From assembly GCF_900142265.1 (NCBI RefSeq), contig NZ_FRAH01000005.1, positions 1 to 64,000 on the forward strand: DNA of 64,000 bases, read 5' to 3'. The translations under genes were made by a program, and so were the position numbers. Each line of letters opens with the position of its first letter. Position 1 is the first letter of the stretch. The notes under the pieces are model-generated. The model was not told the origin of the DNA, did not search any database, and saw nothing but the letters and a program-made list of their open reading frames with translations. Source of the stretch: Anaerotignum lactatifermentans DSM 14214 (lineage in GTDB: Bacteria; Bacillota; Clostridia; Lachnospirales; Anaerotignaceae). Shown here in pieces: positions 32,960 to 42,037 of this stretch.

Positions 32960-33547
32960 TTATCTATTTTCCTTTTCTTCACCGGAAACCTCTTTCACAA
33001 CATCTTCAAAAGAAACGGTGATCAGTGACCAATGGGCTTTCTCCACTTCTTCCGCAGAAATAGGCATACCACTTTCCAGCCACTTCATCAGCAGAAACGT
33101 TTCTGCATTGGCATAATATTCTGCCAAAATTTCCGGACGGAAAAAATGAGGCACTGTTTCTGGAAAAGGTGTGCGTTTTGCAAAAACCTTCTGAATCAAT
33201 GTAACAAATGCATGGAAAACGATTTCACGAAAAGAATTCTGTCCTTGTATTTTCACTGCACGCACATAAAAATCCTTTTCTTTTTCCATATTGGCAAGCA
33301 TCAGGCGAATGCCCTCACGAAATAAACCTACATCAAAAAGCTGTTCTCCCGGACGGATGATTTCTTCCGTAAAAATCCATTCCACCAGGTCATACTTATC
33401 TTTGAAGTGGTTATAAAATGTTGGGCGGATAAAACCTGCCGCATCCGTAATGTCTTTGATGGTAATTTTTTCAAAACTATGGTGCAGCATCAGCTTTTTC
33501 AAGCTCTCTGCCAATATCTGCTTCGTCATTTGCGTTTTTTGATTCAC
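32960..33547 (-). CDS. TetR-family transcriptional regulator (DhaS-like)
   Basis: About 195 residues from the GTG at 33547, six bases after GAGGTG; the ATG at 33553 is too close to the site. The N-terminal HTH shows KITIKDITDAAGFIRPTFYNHFKDKYDLVEWIF (near 26-58), like the DhaS-type TetR proteins with a TetR_C_33 helical C-domain. The ligand is unknown. It is a candidate regulator of the peptide gene at 32142, whose promoter holds a palindrome. Its own promoter lacks that sequence. Confidence 0.85.
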   Translation of the reverse strand: MNQKTQMTKQILAESLKKLMLHHSFEKITIKDITDAAGFIRPTFYNHFKDKYDLVEWIFTEEIIRPGEQLFDVGLFREGIRLMLANMEKEKDFYVRAVKIQGQNSFREIVFHAFVTLIQKVFAKRTPFPETVPHFFRPEILAEYYANAETFLLMKWLESGMPISAEEVEKAHWSLITVSFEDVVKEVSGEEKENR

Positions 33548-33640
33548 CGGCATCACCTCAATTCCGCAGAATACCGATTCAGTATACCTTATTTTAACAG
33601 AAAATGCAACTTTCCCCAAGTCATCACGTATTTCCTATAA

Positions 33641-33675
33641 AAAATGGACAAGGTGTCATACACCTCGTCCATTTC
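33641..33675 (-). terminator. Terminator after trpS
   Basis: AAATGGAC plus AGGTGT (33643-33656) pairs with ACACCT plus GTCCATTT (33661-33675), leaving a small internal bulge. It has A/T-runs on both sides. Confidence 0.75.
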
Positions 33676-33686
33676 CAGTTTTCTAA

Positions 33687-34688
33687 TCATCGAATAACGG
33701 GAGGGAATCCCACTTTCTTCTGAACTTTTGTCAATGTTCTGGCTGCCAGTTTGCCGGCACGTTCTGCACCGTATTTGATCACTTCGTCCAGATAATCTTT
33801 GTTCTTTTCCAGTTCTTTTACGCGTTTCTGAACAGGCTCCAGTTCTGCTACAACAGCTTCACCTACAGCTGTTTTGAAGGCACCATAGCCTGCACCATCG
33901 AATTCTCTTTCTGCTTCTTCCATTGTTTTGCCTGTGCAAGCGCAGTAAATGTTCAGCAGGTTTGTGATGCCGGGTTTATCTTCACCGTGGCGGATTTCGC
34001 TGCCGGAGTCAGTCATAGCACGTTTTACTTTGTTCATGATGACAGCAGGTTCATCCATCAGCAGAATGGTGTTGTTTTTGTTTTCATCAGATTTGGACAT
34101 CTTCTTAGTAGGTTCCTGCAAAGACATGATTCTTGCGCCAACCTTGCCGATATATGCTTCAGGAATCTTGAATGTTTCGCCGTAAATGCCGTTGAAACGT
34201 CCTGCAATGTCTCTGGTGATTTCCAGATGCTGACGCTGGTCTTCCCCTACAGGTACCAGGTCTGTCTGATACAGCAAAATATCAGATGCCATCAATACAG
34301 GATATGTGTACAAACCTGCATTGATATTATCTGAATGTTTTGCAGCTTTATCTTTGAACTGTGTCATACGGTTCAATTCACCCATATAAGTGAAGCAGTT
34401 CAAAATCCAGCCCAGTTCTGCGTGCTGAGATACATGAGACTGATAGTAAATAGTATTTTTTTCAGGATCGATGCCTACTGCCAGATACTGTGTCAACAGA
34501 TCCCTTGCCTGCTTGCGCAGTTTCACAGGGTCCTGACGAACGGTAATCGCGTGCATATCTACGATACAGTACAGGCAGTCATAATCATCCTGCAAATTTG
34601 TCCAGTTCTTCAATGCACCCAAATAGTTCCCCAAAGTAATCATGCCAGAAGGCTGCATGCCACTGAATATTCTTTTCTTTTCTTCCAC
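33687..34688 (-). CDS. trpS: Tryptophanyl-tRNA synthetase
   Basis: This 333-residue class I synthetase has the HIGH-equivalent PSGMITLGNYLG (near 11) and KMSKS within KKMSKSDENKN (near 200), in a Rossmann fold with a short C-terminal helical domain. The GTG at 34688 lies eight bases after GTGAGG; the upstream in-frame codon at 34712 lacks a site. No T-box or trp leader is seen in the 27-base gap to the PspC gene, so it may share that gene's transcript. Confidence 0.95.
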   Translation of the reverse strand: MEEKKRIFSGMQPSGMITLGNYLGALKNWTNLQDDYDCLYCIVDMHAITVRQDPVKLRKQARDLLTQYLAVGIDPEKNTIYYQSHVSQHAELGWILNCFTYMGELNRMTQFKDKAAKHSDNINAGLYTYPVLMASDILLYQTDLVPVGEDQRQHLEITRDIAGRFNGIYGETFKIPEAYIGKVGARIMSLQEPTKKMSKSDENKNNTILLMDEPAVIMNKVKRAMTDSGSEIRHGEDKPGITNLLNIYCACTGKTMEEAEREFDGAGYGAFKTAVGEAVVAELEPVQKRVKELEKNKDYLDEVIKYGAERAGKLAARTLTKVQKKVGFPPVIR

Positions 34689-34715
34689 TTTCGTTTCCTC
34701 ACTTTCTATCAAAAA

Positions 34716-34937
34716 TTATTTCTTTTCGTCAAATTCGGCATCAATATATCCGTCATCAACGGGAATGACAAACACGCATACCACGTAAACGATTAAGCCA
34801 ATGAACCCGCTGGTCATCAAAGATACCAAAACCCAAATCAGACGTACCAGTGTTGCGTCGATATTGAAATATTCTGCCAAACCGCCGCAAACACCGGAGA
34901 TTTTCACATTATTTTTAGAACGATATAACTTCTTCAT
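34716..34937 (-). CDS. PspC-domain membrane protein
   Basis: 73 residues with an N-terminal KKLYRSKNNVKISGVCGGLAEYFNIDATLVRLIW, the PspC signature, then one long hydrophobic stretch (about 35-60) and an acidic tail. PspC proteins take part in membrane-stress responses, but the short stand-alone forms of Firmicutes are poorly characterised. The ATG at 34937 is eight bases after AGGAGG. Confidence 0.9.
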   Translation of the reverse strand: MKKLYRSKNNVKISGVCGGLAEYFNIDATLVRLIWVLVSLMTSGFIGLIVYVVCVFVIPVDDGYIDAEFDEKK

Positions 34938-34953
34938 ATTCAAAACCTCCTGT

Positions 34954-35640
34954 TTATTTTTTCTTTAAATAATCATGTTCCAAAAAACTAAAGTATTGGT
35001 TTTCCGCAACAATGATATGGTCTGCCACTTCTATGCCGATTTCATGTAGAATTCTTGCCATACGTGCAGTTAATTCCACATCGGAAAAAGATGGCATCAG
35101 CGTTCCACCTGGATGGTTGTGCATCAGGATCACAGAAGAAGCCTGATAACGCAAGGCAGCTTCCACCACCAGTCTGGGATGCACCACAGATTCATCTATC
35201 GTGCCTTCCGAAATCATGCATGTGTGTATCAATTGCTTCCGATTATCCAAGCATACGACATAAAATCGTTCATAATGATAATGGGAAAGCAGATCTACAG
35301 CAAAAGCGCCTGCGCGGGAAACAGAATCCAAAACAGGTTTATCCCGCCATTTTTCCTGCTGCAAACGATGTGCCAACGCACTTTGCAAAACCAACAGCAC
35401 TGCTGTACTTTCTTTTACACCACATCTGCGGCTGATGTCCGCTGGATCTGCAGAAAGCAGCATAGAAAGTGTTCCAAATTCAGCCAACATCTTATGCGCC
35501 AGCGGATTCACATCTCCCCGTGGCACAGCATAATACAGCAATAATTCTAGTAATTCATGGTCTGCAAAACCCTTCGCACCTTCAGCCAAAAATCGCTGAC
35601 GCATGCGCTCCCGATGCCCCTTATGCACATTTTCGCTCAT
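34954..35640 (-). CDS. radC: RadC-family JAB-domain protein
   Basis: This 228-residue protein has an N-terminal helix-hairpin-helix (about 20-70: GFADHELLELLLYYAVPRGDVNP) and a C-terminal JAB/MPN metalloprotease-like domain with HNHPGGTLMPSFSDVELT, giving HxH and Ser-x-x-Asp zinc ligands. Named for DNA repair, its role is not established. It is a full-length chromosomal copy with no phage genes nearby. Its start overlaps the stop of the DUF402 gene (35637-35640). Confidence 0.92.
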   Translation of the reverse strand: MSENVHKGHRERMRQRFLAEGAKGFADHELLELLLYYAVPRGDVNPLAHKMLAEFGTLSMLLSADPADISRRCGVKESTAVLLVLQSALAHRLQQEKWRDKPVLDSVSRAGAFAVDLLSHYHYERFYVVCLDNRKQLIHTCMISEGTIDESVVHPRLVVEAALRYQASSVILMHNHPGGTLMPSFSDVELTARMARILHEIGIEVADHIIVAENQYFSFLEHDYLKKK

Positions 35641-36119
35641 TTACTTCCCTCAATTTCCAGATATTTTGTCAGCTCGCCAAAATTACCTCCATAAATGATT
35701 TCCAGTAATTTTTCCAGACGACGCAGGCACTTTTTCACCAGTTCTTCTGTGATAACGCCTTCATCCAGCATATCTGCCAGCTCTGCCAAATCAACAACCT
35801 TTACAAATCCCGATTCATAAACAATGACGTCTGCCAACAGGTCTGTAAAAAGATAGCTGTTTTCCTGGGCATCATAGGTGGTATCAATGATATCACAATA
35901 ATAATACACCAATTCCTCTTGATCATTCAGAAACTTACTGACTTTATAGCCATCTTCCAAAAAATAACAGGATACACCGTGGCTGAATTTTGCCTTTGGA
36001 CGAAAAACATTCCATTTTGTTACGATTACCTTTTCATCCTGATAAACTAAAATATCATCCCGCAGCAAAATGGTTTCCTGCGGCATAAAACGTTTTCTAT
36101 ATAACACCGGGTGTCCCAT
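35637..36119 (-). CDS. DUF402-domain protein
   Basis: 160 residues with a beta-rich N-terminal part and the DUF402 core: YYYCDIIDTTYDAQENSYLFTDLLADVIVYESGFVKVVDLAEL. Aspartates of this core bind divalent metal in related phosphatases such as Ntdp of Staphylococcus. The substrate is unknown here. A helical C-terminus follows. AAGGGG precedes the ATG by seven bases. It is coupled to radC. Confidence 0.8.
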   Translation of the reverse strand: MGHPVLYRKRFMPQETILLRDDILVYQDEKVIVTKWNVFRPKAKFSHGVSCYFLEDGYKVSKFLNDQEELVYYYCDIIDTTYDAQENSYLFTDLLADVIVYESGFVKVVDLAELADMLDEGVITEELVKKCLRRLEKLLEIIYGGNFGELTKYLEIEGSK

Positions 36120-36137
36120 ACGCTATCCCCTTTTCTA

Positions 36138-36434
36138 TTACTCTGTAAATGGCAGTACATCACAAATGGAAACCTCTGAAGGCTTTGTCCGCAGCGGACC
36201 AAACTGAGGTACGATGCTCTGAAAATGCGCTGTTGCACGATGTTCCTCCAGTGCCTTCATGTCCTGATATTTTTCTACAAAATAATAAACACAGGCATCA
36301 GCCTGGTCTGCAACCAAATCATAAGCAATGCAACCGGCTTCTTTTCTTGTAGCCAAAACCAGTTTTTCCGCCAGTTCTGTGAATTCTTTCTGCTTTCCTT
36401 CCATTAAGGTGTTTTTTGCAATCAGCATAATCAT
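36138..36434 (-). CDS. Antibiotic-biosynthesis-monooxygenase-domain protein
   Basis: 98 residues with the small ferredoxin-like dimeric fold of ABM proteins: IMLIAKNTLMEGKQKEFTELAE, then KEAGCIAYDLVADQADACVYYFVEKYQDMKALEEH and FGPLRTKPSEV. Relatives include YgiN-type quinol monooxygenases. The substrate is unknown. It is the first gene of a probable ABM-DUF402-radC unit, with 18 bases to the next start. Confidence 0.8.
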   Translation of the reverse strand: MIMLIAKNTLMEGKQKEFTELAEKLVLATRKEAGCIAYDLVADQADACVYYFVEKYQDMKALEEHRATAHFQSIVPQFGPLRTKPSEVSICDVLPFTE

Positions 36435-36537
36435 ATTGCATCTTTCCTTTCTTCATGCTGTTCGCCATGATACATATATGAAATTATAATGAATTTTTTA
36501 GAAAAAAACAAGGCAGCAAAGAAAAATGTATAAAAAA

Positions 36538-36571
36538 ATAAAACCCTGCTGACCAAAGCCAGCAGGGTTTT
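36538..36571 (-). terminator. Terminator after sstT
   Basis: AAAACCCTGCT (36540-36550) pairs perfectly with AGCAGGGTTTT (36561-36571). Confidence 0.85.
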
Positions 36572-36602
36572 CGTACAACCTGTGATTTTATTTTTTATGA
36601 AA

Positions 36603-37832
36603 TTAGATAGGCAGTGTTTTGCCTTCTTTTTTCCAATCATGGAATTCAGCAGCTGCTGTAAACAGTGCGTCTGTGGAGGAGTTCAGACCTGTTTCGCAAG
36701 AGTCCTGAACAACGCCGATGATGAAACCTACACCTACAACCTGCATTGCGATGTCGTTACTGATACCGAACAGGGAGCAAGCTAGAGGAATCAGCAGCAG
36801 GGAACCGCCGGCAACACCGGAAGCACCACATGCGGAAATTGCTGCTACAAAGCTCAGCAGGACCTTCATTGCCAGAGGTACTTCCATACCCATGGTATTT
36901 ACGCATGCCAGTGTCATAACTGTGATTGTGATCGCTGCACCTGCCATGTTGATTGTTGCGCCCAGAGGAATAGAGATGGAGTAGTTGTCTTCATCCAGAC
37001 CCAGGGATTTACACAGGCTCATGTTAACAGGGATGTTAGCAGCAGAACTTCTTGTGAAGAAAGCTGTTACGAAAGATTCTCTCAGGCATTTGAATACCAG
37101 TTTGTAAGGGTTCTGTTTGATCTGAGTGAACACGATGATAGGGTTCAGGATCAGAGCAACAAATGCCATACAGCCAACCAGGATAGCCAGCAGTCTGCCG
37201 TATTCTACGAAGATTTCCAGACCGTTTGTGGAAACTGTTGTGAATACCAGACCCATGATACCGAAAGGAGCAAAGCTGATTACCCATCTAACTGCCTGAG
37301 AAACAGCTTCAGAGAAATCGAACAGTGCTTTCTTTGTTGTATCAGATGCAGCTTTCAGAGCCAGACCGAAGATAACAGCCCAAGCCAGGATACCCAGGTA
37401 GTTCGCATCAACGATGGAACCCAGAGGGTTTGCTACGATGTTTGTCAGCAGGTTTGTGAATACTTCTGCCATACCGCCAGCTGCTTCGTATCCTTCAGCA
37501 GCTGCAACGTCACCCAGAGGCAGTGTTACATGGATGAAATGGCAGGCAATTACCGCTACTACCGCTGCAAGGAATGTACCTATCAGATACAGGATAACAA
37601 CACGACCCATGGTTTTGCCTCCGCCTTCGTTACCGCAAGCCAGAGCTGCAATTACCAGGAAAAATACCAGTACAGGCGCGATTGCTTTCAGAGCGCTTAC
37701 AAACAGAGTACCCAGAATGCCGATTCCTGTTACACCAGGAACAGCCAGACCCAGGATAGCACCCACAATCAAGCCACAAATAATACGTTTTACTAAGCTA
37801 ATGCTATTCCACTTACTAAGAATGTTTGTCAT
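36603..37832 (-). CDS. sstT: Serine/threonine:Na+ symporter SstT
   Basis: This 409-residue DAACS-family symporter has eight spans plus re-entrant loops, with the substrate motifs [12 protein letters not shown] and [22 protein letters not shown] and the C-terminal [24 protein letters not shown]. It imports L-serine and L-threonine with sodium. It lies directly downstream of the two serine dehydratase subunits, so it probably supplies their substrate. Confidence 0.95.
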   Translation of the reverse strand: MTNILSKWNSISLVKRIICGLIVGAILGLAVPGVTGIGILGTLFVSALKAIAPVLVFFLVIAALACGNEGGGKTMGRVVILYLIGTFLAAVVAVIACHFIHVTLPLGDVAAAEGYEAAGGMAEVFTNLLTNIVANPLGSIVDANYLGILAWAVIFGLALKAASDTTKKALFDFSEAVSQAVRWVISFAPFGIMGLVFTTVSTNGLEIFVEYGRLLAILVGCMAFVALILNPIIVFTQIKQNPYKLVFKCLRESFVTAFFTRSSAANIPVNMSLCKSLGLDEDNYSISIPLGATINMAGAAITITVMTLACVNTMGMEVPLAMKVLLSFVAAISACGASGVAGGSLLLIPLACSLFGISNDIAMQVVGVGFIIGVVQDSCETGLNSSTDALFTAAAEFHDWKKEGKTLPI

Positions 37833-37924
37833 GATTATGATTCTCCTATTAAATTATAAATGTTCAATATTGCGTTTTGTCAGGTTGTACGAACTTAATA
37901 TTGAAAGTATTTTTGCCTCCCCTT

Positions 37925-38809
37925 TTATTGGCAGCAACCAAATACTTTTTCACAAAGCTTTTTACCTGTCGGTGTTACAGCCAGACCGCCTTCTGCTGTT
38001 TCTTTCAGTGTAGAAGACATAGCGTCACCGATTTTCTTCATTGCAATAATAACTTCATCGGCGGGAATCGCACTTTCAATTCCTGCCAGCGCCAGTTCTG
38101 CCGCAACAAATGCATTGGCAACACCAGCTGCGTTTCTCTTGATGCAGGGGATTTCTACCAGACCTGCAACAGGGTCACAAACCAGACCCAAAATATTTTT
38201 CAATGCAATGGCGCATGCATGTTCACACATCTTAGGTGTACCGCCACAGATTTCTACGATAGCAGCAGCTGCCATAGCGCTTGCTGCACCGCATTCTGCC
38301 TGACAGCCACCTGCTGCACCAGCAATGCTTGCGTTGTTTGCAATGACCATACCCACAGCAGATGCTGTGAACAATGCCATTACCACGTCTTCATTGGGAA
38401 TGTTTCTGCTTTCGGAAATGGTCAGCAGAGCAGAAGGCAAAATACCACAGCTGCCTGCTGTAGGCGCCGCAACAATTCTGCCCATACAAGCATTGGTCTG
38501 AGAAACAGCCAGTGCTTTTGTCATGGCATCCCCAAAGATTTTACCGCAGATATTTCTGTTTTCCTGTACTGCACGCATCATTTTGTATGCGTCGCCGCCA
38601 GTCAAACCACTTGCGGAACGTTTGTCTGGATCCAGACCTTCCTCTACAGATTCACGCATAACCTCTAAAGAGCGTTCCATCTGCGCGTACAGAGCTTCTT
38701 CTGTGCCTTCTGTAGCTTCAGCCTGTTCACGCAGGATGATTTTGGAAAGAGGTTCGTTTGCCTGTGTTGCTGCTGCAACCAGATCTGCCAAAGAATCGTA
38801 TTTAAACAT
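37925..38809 (-). CDS. sdaAA: L-serine dehydratase, iron-sulfur dependent, alpha subunit
   Basis: This 294-residue alpha subunit deaminates L-serine to pyruvate and ammonia using an oxygen-labile [4Fe-4S] cluster. Cysteines lie in PTAGSCGILPSALL, GGCQAECGAASAMAA and VCDPVAGLVEIPCIKRNA. The C-terminus ends FGCCQ. It follows the beta subunit by 16 bases. Two-subunit enzymes of this type are common in anaerobic Firmicutes that ferment serine. Confidence 0.96.
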   Translation of the reverse strand: MFKYDSLADLVAAATQANEPLSKIILREQAEATEGTEEALYAQMERSLEVMRESVEEGLDPDKRSASGLTGGDAYKMMRAVQENRNICGKIFGDAMTKALAVSQTNACMGRIVAAPTAGSCGILPSALLTISESRNIPNEDVVMALFTASAVGMVIANNASIAGAAGGCQAECGAASAMAAAAIVEICGGTPKMCEHACAIALKNILGLVCDPVAGLVEIPCIKRNAAGVANAFVAAELALAGIESAIPADEVIIAMKKIGDAMSSTLKETAEGGLAVTPTGKKLCEKVFGCCQ

Positions 38810-38825
38810 AGTTTCACCTCTCTCC

Positions 38826-39488
38826 TTAAATTGCTTTCAGAATGGTGCAGGAGAAAATATGAGGATTTTCCAGAATTGCATCCTGCACGGATTCATTGAT
38901 ATCACCATCGATTTCGATGGTCATAACAGCCGTACCGCCCTTGTGGTCTCTGCACAGAGAGAAGCCATGAACGTTTACGCCTTTTTCTGCCAAGATTTTT
39001 GTAACAACCGCAATCATACCTGGAATATCCTGATGAGGGATTACCAGTGTATCAGATTTCCCGTTGATGGAAACTGCGGTGCCATTGATTTTATTGATGA
39101 CAATGTTGCCGCCACCAACAGAAGCGCCCTGTACCTGTGCAGTTCTTCCTTCTGCATCTTCCAGAGTGATTTCTGCTGTATTGGGGTGAGCACCATCGAT
39201 ATCTGCTTCTTCAAATTCGAATGCCAGACCTTCTTCTTTTGCCACATCCATGCTGACACGAATGCGTGCATCATCTGTATCCATACCCAAAATGCCTGCA
39301 ATAACCGCTTTATCTGTACCATGTCCTTTGTATGTTTTCGCAAAGGAACCACTGAAACGGATATGGGCTTTTACAGGTGTCGCGCCCAGAATGGACCGTG
39401 CATACTTACCAATACGCACAGCACCAGCTGTATGGGAACTGGATGGACCAATCATGATCGGACCGATAATGTCAAATGCCTGTAACAT
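38826..39488 (-). CDS. sdaAB: L-serine dehydratase, iron-sulfur dependent, beta subunit
   Basis: This 220-residue subunit has FDIIGPIMIGPSSSHTAGAVRIG at the N-terminus, the serine dehydratase beta signature, and a C-terminal ACT-like domain (HQDIPGMIAVVTKILAEKGVNV). It is first in sdaAB-sdaAA-sstT. AGGGGAGG precedes the ATG. A promoter and a 16-bp palindrome lie upstream. Confidence 0.96.
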   Translation of the reverse strand: MLQAFDIIGPIMIGPSSSHTAGAVRIGKYARSILGATPVKAHIRFSGSFAKTYKGHGTDKAVIAGILGMDTDDARIRVSMDVAKEEGLAFEFEEADIDGAHPNTAEITLEDAEGRTAQVQGASVGGGNIVINKINGTAVSINGKSDTLVIPHQDIPGMIAVVTKILAEKGVNVHGFSLCRDHKGGTAVMTIEIDGDINESVQDAILENPHIFSCTILKAI

Positions 39489-39543
39489 AATATCCTCCCC
39501 TATTCATTCTTTTAAACCTTCCCAGAAATCTTAAAGTTTTATT

Positions 39544-39559
39544 AAAATCTTAAGATTTT
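39544..39559. promoter_or_regulatory. 16-bp palindrome, possible operator of the serine operon
   Basis: AAAATCTTAAGATTTT is perfectly self-complementary and lies just downstream of the predicted start site. A related AAATCTTAA copy sits at about 39526-39534. The position suits a repressor; none is encoded nearby. Confidence 0.45.
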
Positions 39560-39569
39560 GGTCACTACA

Positions 39570-39599
39570 ATTATATATGATAAAATTCTACAAAGTCAA
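39570..39599 (-). promoter_or_regulatory. sdaAB promoter
   Basis: TTGACT (39594-39599), 18 bases, TATAAT (39570-39575) on the minus strand. Confidence 0.65.
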
Positions 39600-39815
39600 T
39601 AGAAATAGCAAAAAAAGTTTACAACGGAAGGACATTTTCATACATTGCTCAAACATTTGTCTTTGTATGAAAGACAGTACAAGAATTTTTATGATTTCTA
39701 CTAAAAATACTATGTCTTTTTTTGCCAATTCTCCCAAAATTATAAACTAATTTAATTTTACCAATTGATTTTTTCTATTGTTTCATAAAATTCATTGTTA
39801 CTTTTTGACTGCAAT

Positions 39816-39857
39816 AAAAAAGTGATAAAACCGAAATATCAGGTTTTATCACTTTTT
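39816..39857 (-). terminator. Terminator after the nucleobase permease
   Basis: AAAAAAGTGATAAAACC pairs perfectly with GGTTTTATCACTTTTTT across a short loop, ten bases past the stop codon. Confidence 0.9.
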
Positions 39858-39867
39858 TTGTTCAAAA

Positions 39868-41274
39868 TTAATCTTTTACAACTTCATCTTTGGGCAAAAG
39901 TACATGTAATACAATTGCAACAACTGCTGCAGGCACAATGCCGGAACCGCCAAAGATCAGCTGCAGTGCCTGAGGTGCTTTTGCCAAAATTGCGCTGTTT
40001 GCACCAATACCATAACCAACGCCCAGTGCTACAGACAGAATGGTCAGGTTTCTAGGTGTCATAGGTTCTTTTGTAACCAGCTGGATACCGCTGACTACGA
40101 TAGAGGAAAACATCATAACTGCTGCGCCGCCCAGAACAGCCTGAGGCATGATGGAAACCAGTGCACCCAGTTTGGGGATCAGACCGCACAGAATCAGGAA
40201 TACTGCACCTGTAGCCAGCGCCATACGGTTCACAACTTTTGTCATAGCAACCAGACCAACGTTCTGGCTGAAAGAAGTGTTTGGCAGTACACCGAAAATA
40301 GCAGCAAAAGTGGAGCCTAAACCGTCACAGATAACGCCACCGGACAGTTCTTTGTCAGTTGCCTCTCTACCCATACCACCTTCCATAACACCGGAGATGT
40401 CACCAACAGTTTCTACAGCTGTTACAACGAACATGATCAATACCGGTACAATGGCTCTCCAGTCAAAAATGATCTTCACTGGCATCAGTGCAGGTACTGC
40501 AAACCAGCTTGCTTCTCTGACTTTGTCCCAGTTCAGCACCCAAGCTTTTGTGTATTCCACGCCGTCTGCTGTCACACCTGTTGTAGGCAGTACAAAGCCC
40601 ATGATGAAAGCAACGATATAACCAGCAATGATACCGATCAGAATAGAAGATGTGCTTGTAAAACCTTTTGTGCCATGTTTTACAATCAGGATAACCACCA
40701 GTACAAATGTAGCCAGCAGCAGGTTTTCAATGGAACCATAGTCTGCTGCGCCGCTGCCGCCGCCAAAAGAAGAGATACCAACGGAAATCAAAGACAGCCC
40801 GATGGACAATACAACGGTACCTGTAACAACAGGCGGGAAAAATCTACGCAGGGGTTTCAGGAAAAATCCCAGTACGCCTTCCATCAAACCGCCGATAATG
40901 GATGCCCCCATAATAGCACCGTAAGCAATAACACCGCCGCCCATATTGGCAACGACGCTGTTAAATACGCCGATAAAGCCGGAACTTGTCCCCATGATAA
41001 TGGGTACCTTCCCACCAACGGGACCGATGGCAAAAAGCTGAAGCAATGTTACCAAACCTGCAACCAACATAGCATTTTGCAGCAGGCTAACCTGCAGATC
41101 CGCAAATTCACTGCCAACGCCCAAACCACATGCGCCTGTGATGATCAGCAATGGTGTCAGGTTCCCTACAAACATGGCAAGTACATGCTGCAGTCCCAGG
41201 GGAATTACCTGACGCAGAGGCATTTTTCCTTCAAAGGAATATGCCGTTCCAGATAAAACTTTTGTGTCTTTCAT
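39868..41274 (-). CDS. Nucleobase:cation symporter, NCS2 family (uracil/xanthine permease)
   Basis: This 468-residue protein has about 14 spans. It shows the NCS2 features QVIPLGLQHVLAMFVGNLTPLLI at the N-terminus, the VPIIMGTSSGFIGV segment, the VETVGDISGV motif (near 290) and GVLPNTSFSQNVGL (near 345). The last two carry the conserved Glu and Asn of the substrate site. Purine and uracil permeases share these motifs, so the base cannot be assigned. No purine riboswitch is seen upstream. It is a single-gene unit. Confidence 0.9.
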   Translation of the reverse strand: MKDTKVLSGTAYSFEGKMPLRQVIPLGLQHVLAMFVGNLTPLLIITGACGLGVGSEFADLQVSLLQNAMLVAGLVTLLQLFAIGPVGGKVPIIMGTSSGFIGVFNSVVANMGGGVIAYGAIMGASIIGGLMEGVLGFFLKPLRRFFPPVVTGTVVLSIGLSLISVGISSFGGGSGAADYGSIENLLLATFVLVVILIVKHGTKGFTSTSSILIGIIAGYIVAFIMGFVLPTTGVTADGVEYTKAWVLNWDKVREASWFAVPALMPVKIIFDWRAIVPVLIMFVVTAVETVGDISGVMEGGMGREATDKELSGGVICDGLGSTFAAIFGVLPNTSFSQNVGLVAMTKVVNRMALATGAVFLILCGLIPKLGALVSIMPQAVLGGAAVMMFSSIVVSGIQLVTKEPMTPRNLTILSVALGVGYGIGANSAILAKAPQALQLIFGGSGIVPAAVVAIVLHVLLPKDEVVKD

Positions 41275-41321
41275 AGTCCTCTTCCCTCACATACCTTTTA
41301 CTTGAATTTTTACCAAAACTC

Positions 41322-41358
41322 ATTTTATTTGATTTTTCGACAAATGTAAACACTTGTC
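41322..41358 (-). promoter_or_regulatory. Permease promoter with overlapping inverted repeat
   Basis: TTTACA (41345-41350), 17 bases, TAAAAT (41322-41327) on the minus strand. GACAAATGT (41339-41347) and ACACTTGTC (41350-41358) match in eight of nine positions and straddle the -35, where a repressor would interfere with polymerase. Confidence 0.55.
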
Positions 41359-41360
41359 AT

Positions 41361-41398
41361 AAAAAAATCCTGTTTTTCTTTTTCCACAAACAGGATTT
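41361..41398 (-). terminator. Terminator after the 5-formyl-THF cyclo-ligase gene
   Basis: AAATCCTGTTT (41365-41375) pairs perfectly with AAACAGGATTT (41388-41398), with a seven-base T-run on the minus strand. Confidence 0.85.
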
Positions 41399-41399
41399 C

Positions 41400-41972
41400 T
41401 TAGCTTTTTATGGGAAATATGCCCTTTTCCGTAACCAGAAAATCCCCTTTTTGGTCAAAAGTTTCTGACGGAATTTCATCCAACATCAGTTTTTCTCTGC
41501 AAATTACAACACGAACGCCATTGCATCTTTCCAAATATCTATCATAATATCCGCCGCCATATCCCAACCGATTACCTTTTCTGTCACAGGAAAGGCACGG
41601 CAGGATAATCAGATCAATCTGTTCCGGCATCAGCACCTCACATCCTGCCTTCGGTTCCATAATGCCGAATTTTCCCACTTCCAAATCTTCTTCTTTTGTA
41701 ATGATATATGCTTCCATATGTCCTTTTTCCAAACATTTTGGCACGGCTACTTTCTTATGATGTTTCCATGCATACTGAATGATGGAATGGGTATCAATTT
41801 CCGACGGTGTACCAACAAAACAAAATATGGATTTTGCTTTTTGAAAAACTTCCATTTCACACAAAAAAGCAAAAATCTTCTGACTGGCTTCTTCATTATA
41901 TTCTTTCGTAAGCACAGCTATTTTTTTCTGTATTTTCTTACGGCATTGCTTCTTTTCCATTTTTTTATCCAT
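41400..41972 (-). CDS. 5-formyltetrahydrofolate cyclo-ligase
   Basis: 190 residues. It converts 5-formyl-THF to 5,10-methenyl-THF with ATP. It has the family core LIILPCLSCDRKGNRLGYGGGYYDRYLER (near 127-155), with the glycine- and tyrosine-rich loop that binds folate and ATP, and the N-terminal basic helix (MEKKQCRKKIQKKIAVL). The ATG has AAGGAGG eight bases upstream. It stands alone between two terminators, 65 bases downstream of a MATE gene. Confidence 0.93.
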   Translation of the reverse strand: MDKKMEKKQCRKKIQKKIAVLTKEYNEEASQKIFAFLCEMEVFQKAKSIFCFVGTPSEIDTHSIIQYAWKHHKKVAVPKCLEKGHMEAYIITKEEDLEVGKFGIMEPKAGCEVLMPEQIDLIILPCLSCDRKGNRLGYGGGYYDRYLERCNGVRVVICREKLMLDEIPSETFDQKGDFLVTEKGIFPIKS

Positions 41973-41995
41973 ATTTTACGCCTCCTTCTATATAG

Positions 41996-42029
41996 AAAAG
42001 AATCCAAAACACCACAGCGTTTTGGATTC
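41996..42029 (-). terminator. Terminator after the minus-strand MATE gene
   Basis: GAATCCAAAAC (42000-42010) pairs perfectly with GTTTTGGATTC (42019-42029), followed on the minus strand by TTTTCT. Confidence 0.85.
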
Positions 42030-42037
42030 CTCATTCT

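Larger units (their letters stand above)
39489..39867. other. AT-rich intergenic region between sdaAB and the nucleobase permease
   Basis: 379 bases without a credible gene. It holds the sdaAB promoter and palindrome (39544-39599) and the permease terminator (39816-39857). Between them, about 39600-39815, I see only AT-rich sequence with no stable structure or start signals. Confidence 0.7.

Noticed and set aside
41275-41399. Purine riboswitch upstream of the nucleobase permease
   Set aside because: The short leader holds no conserved purine-aptamer core and no terminator between promoter and start codon; an inverted repeat at the promoter explains the region better.
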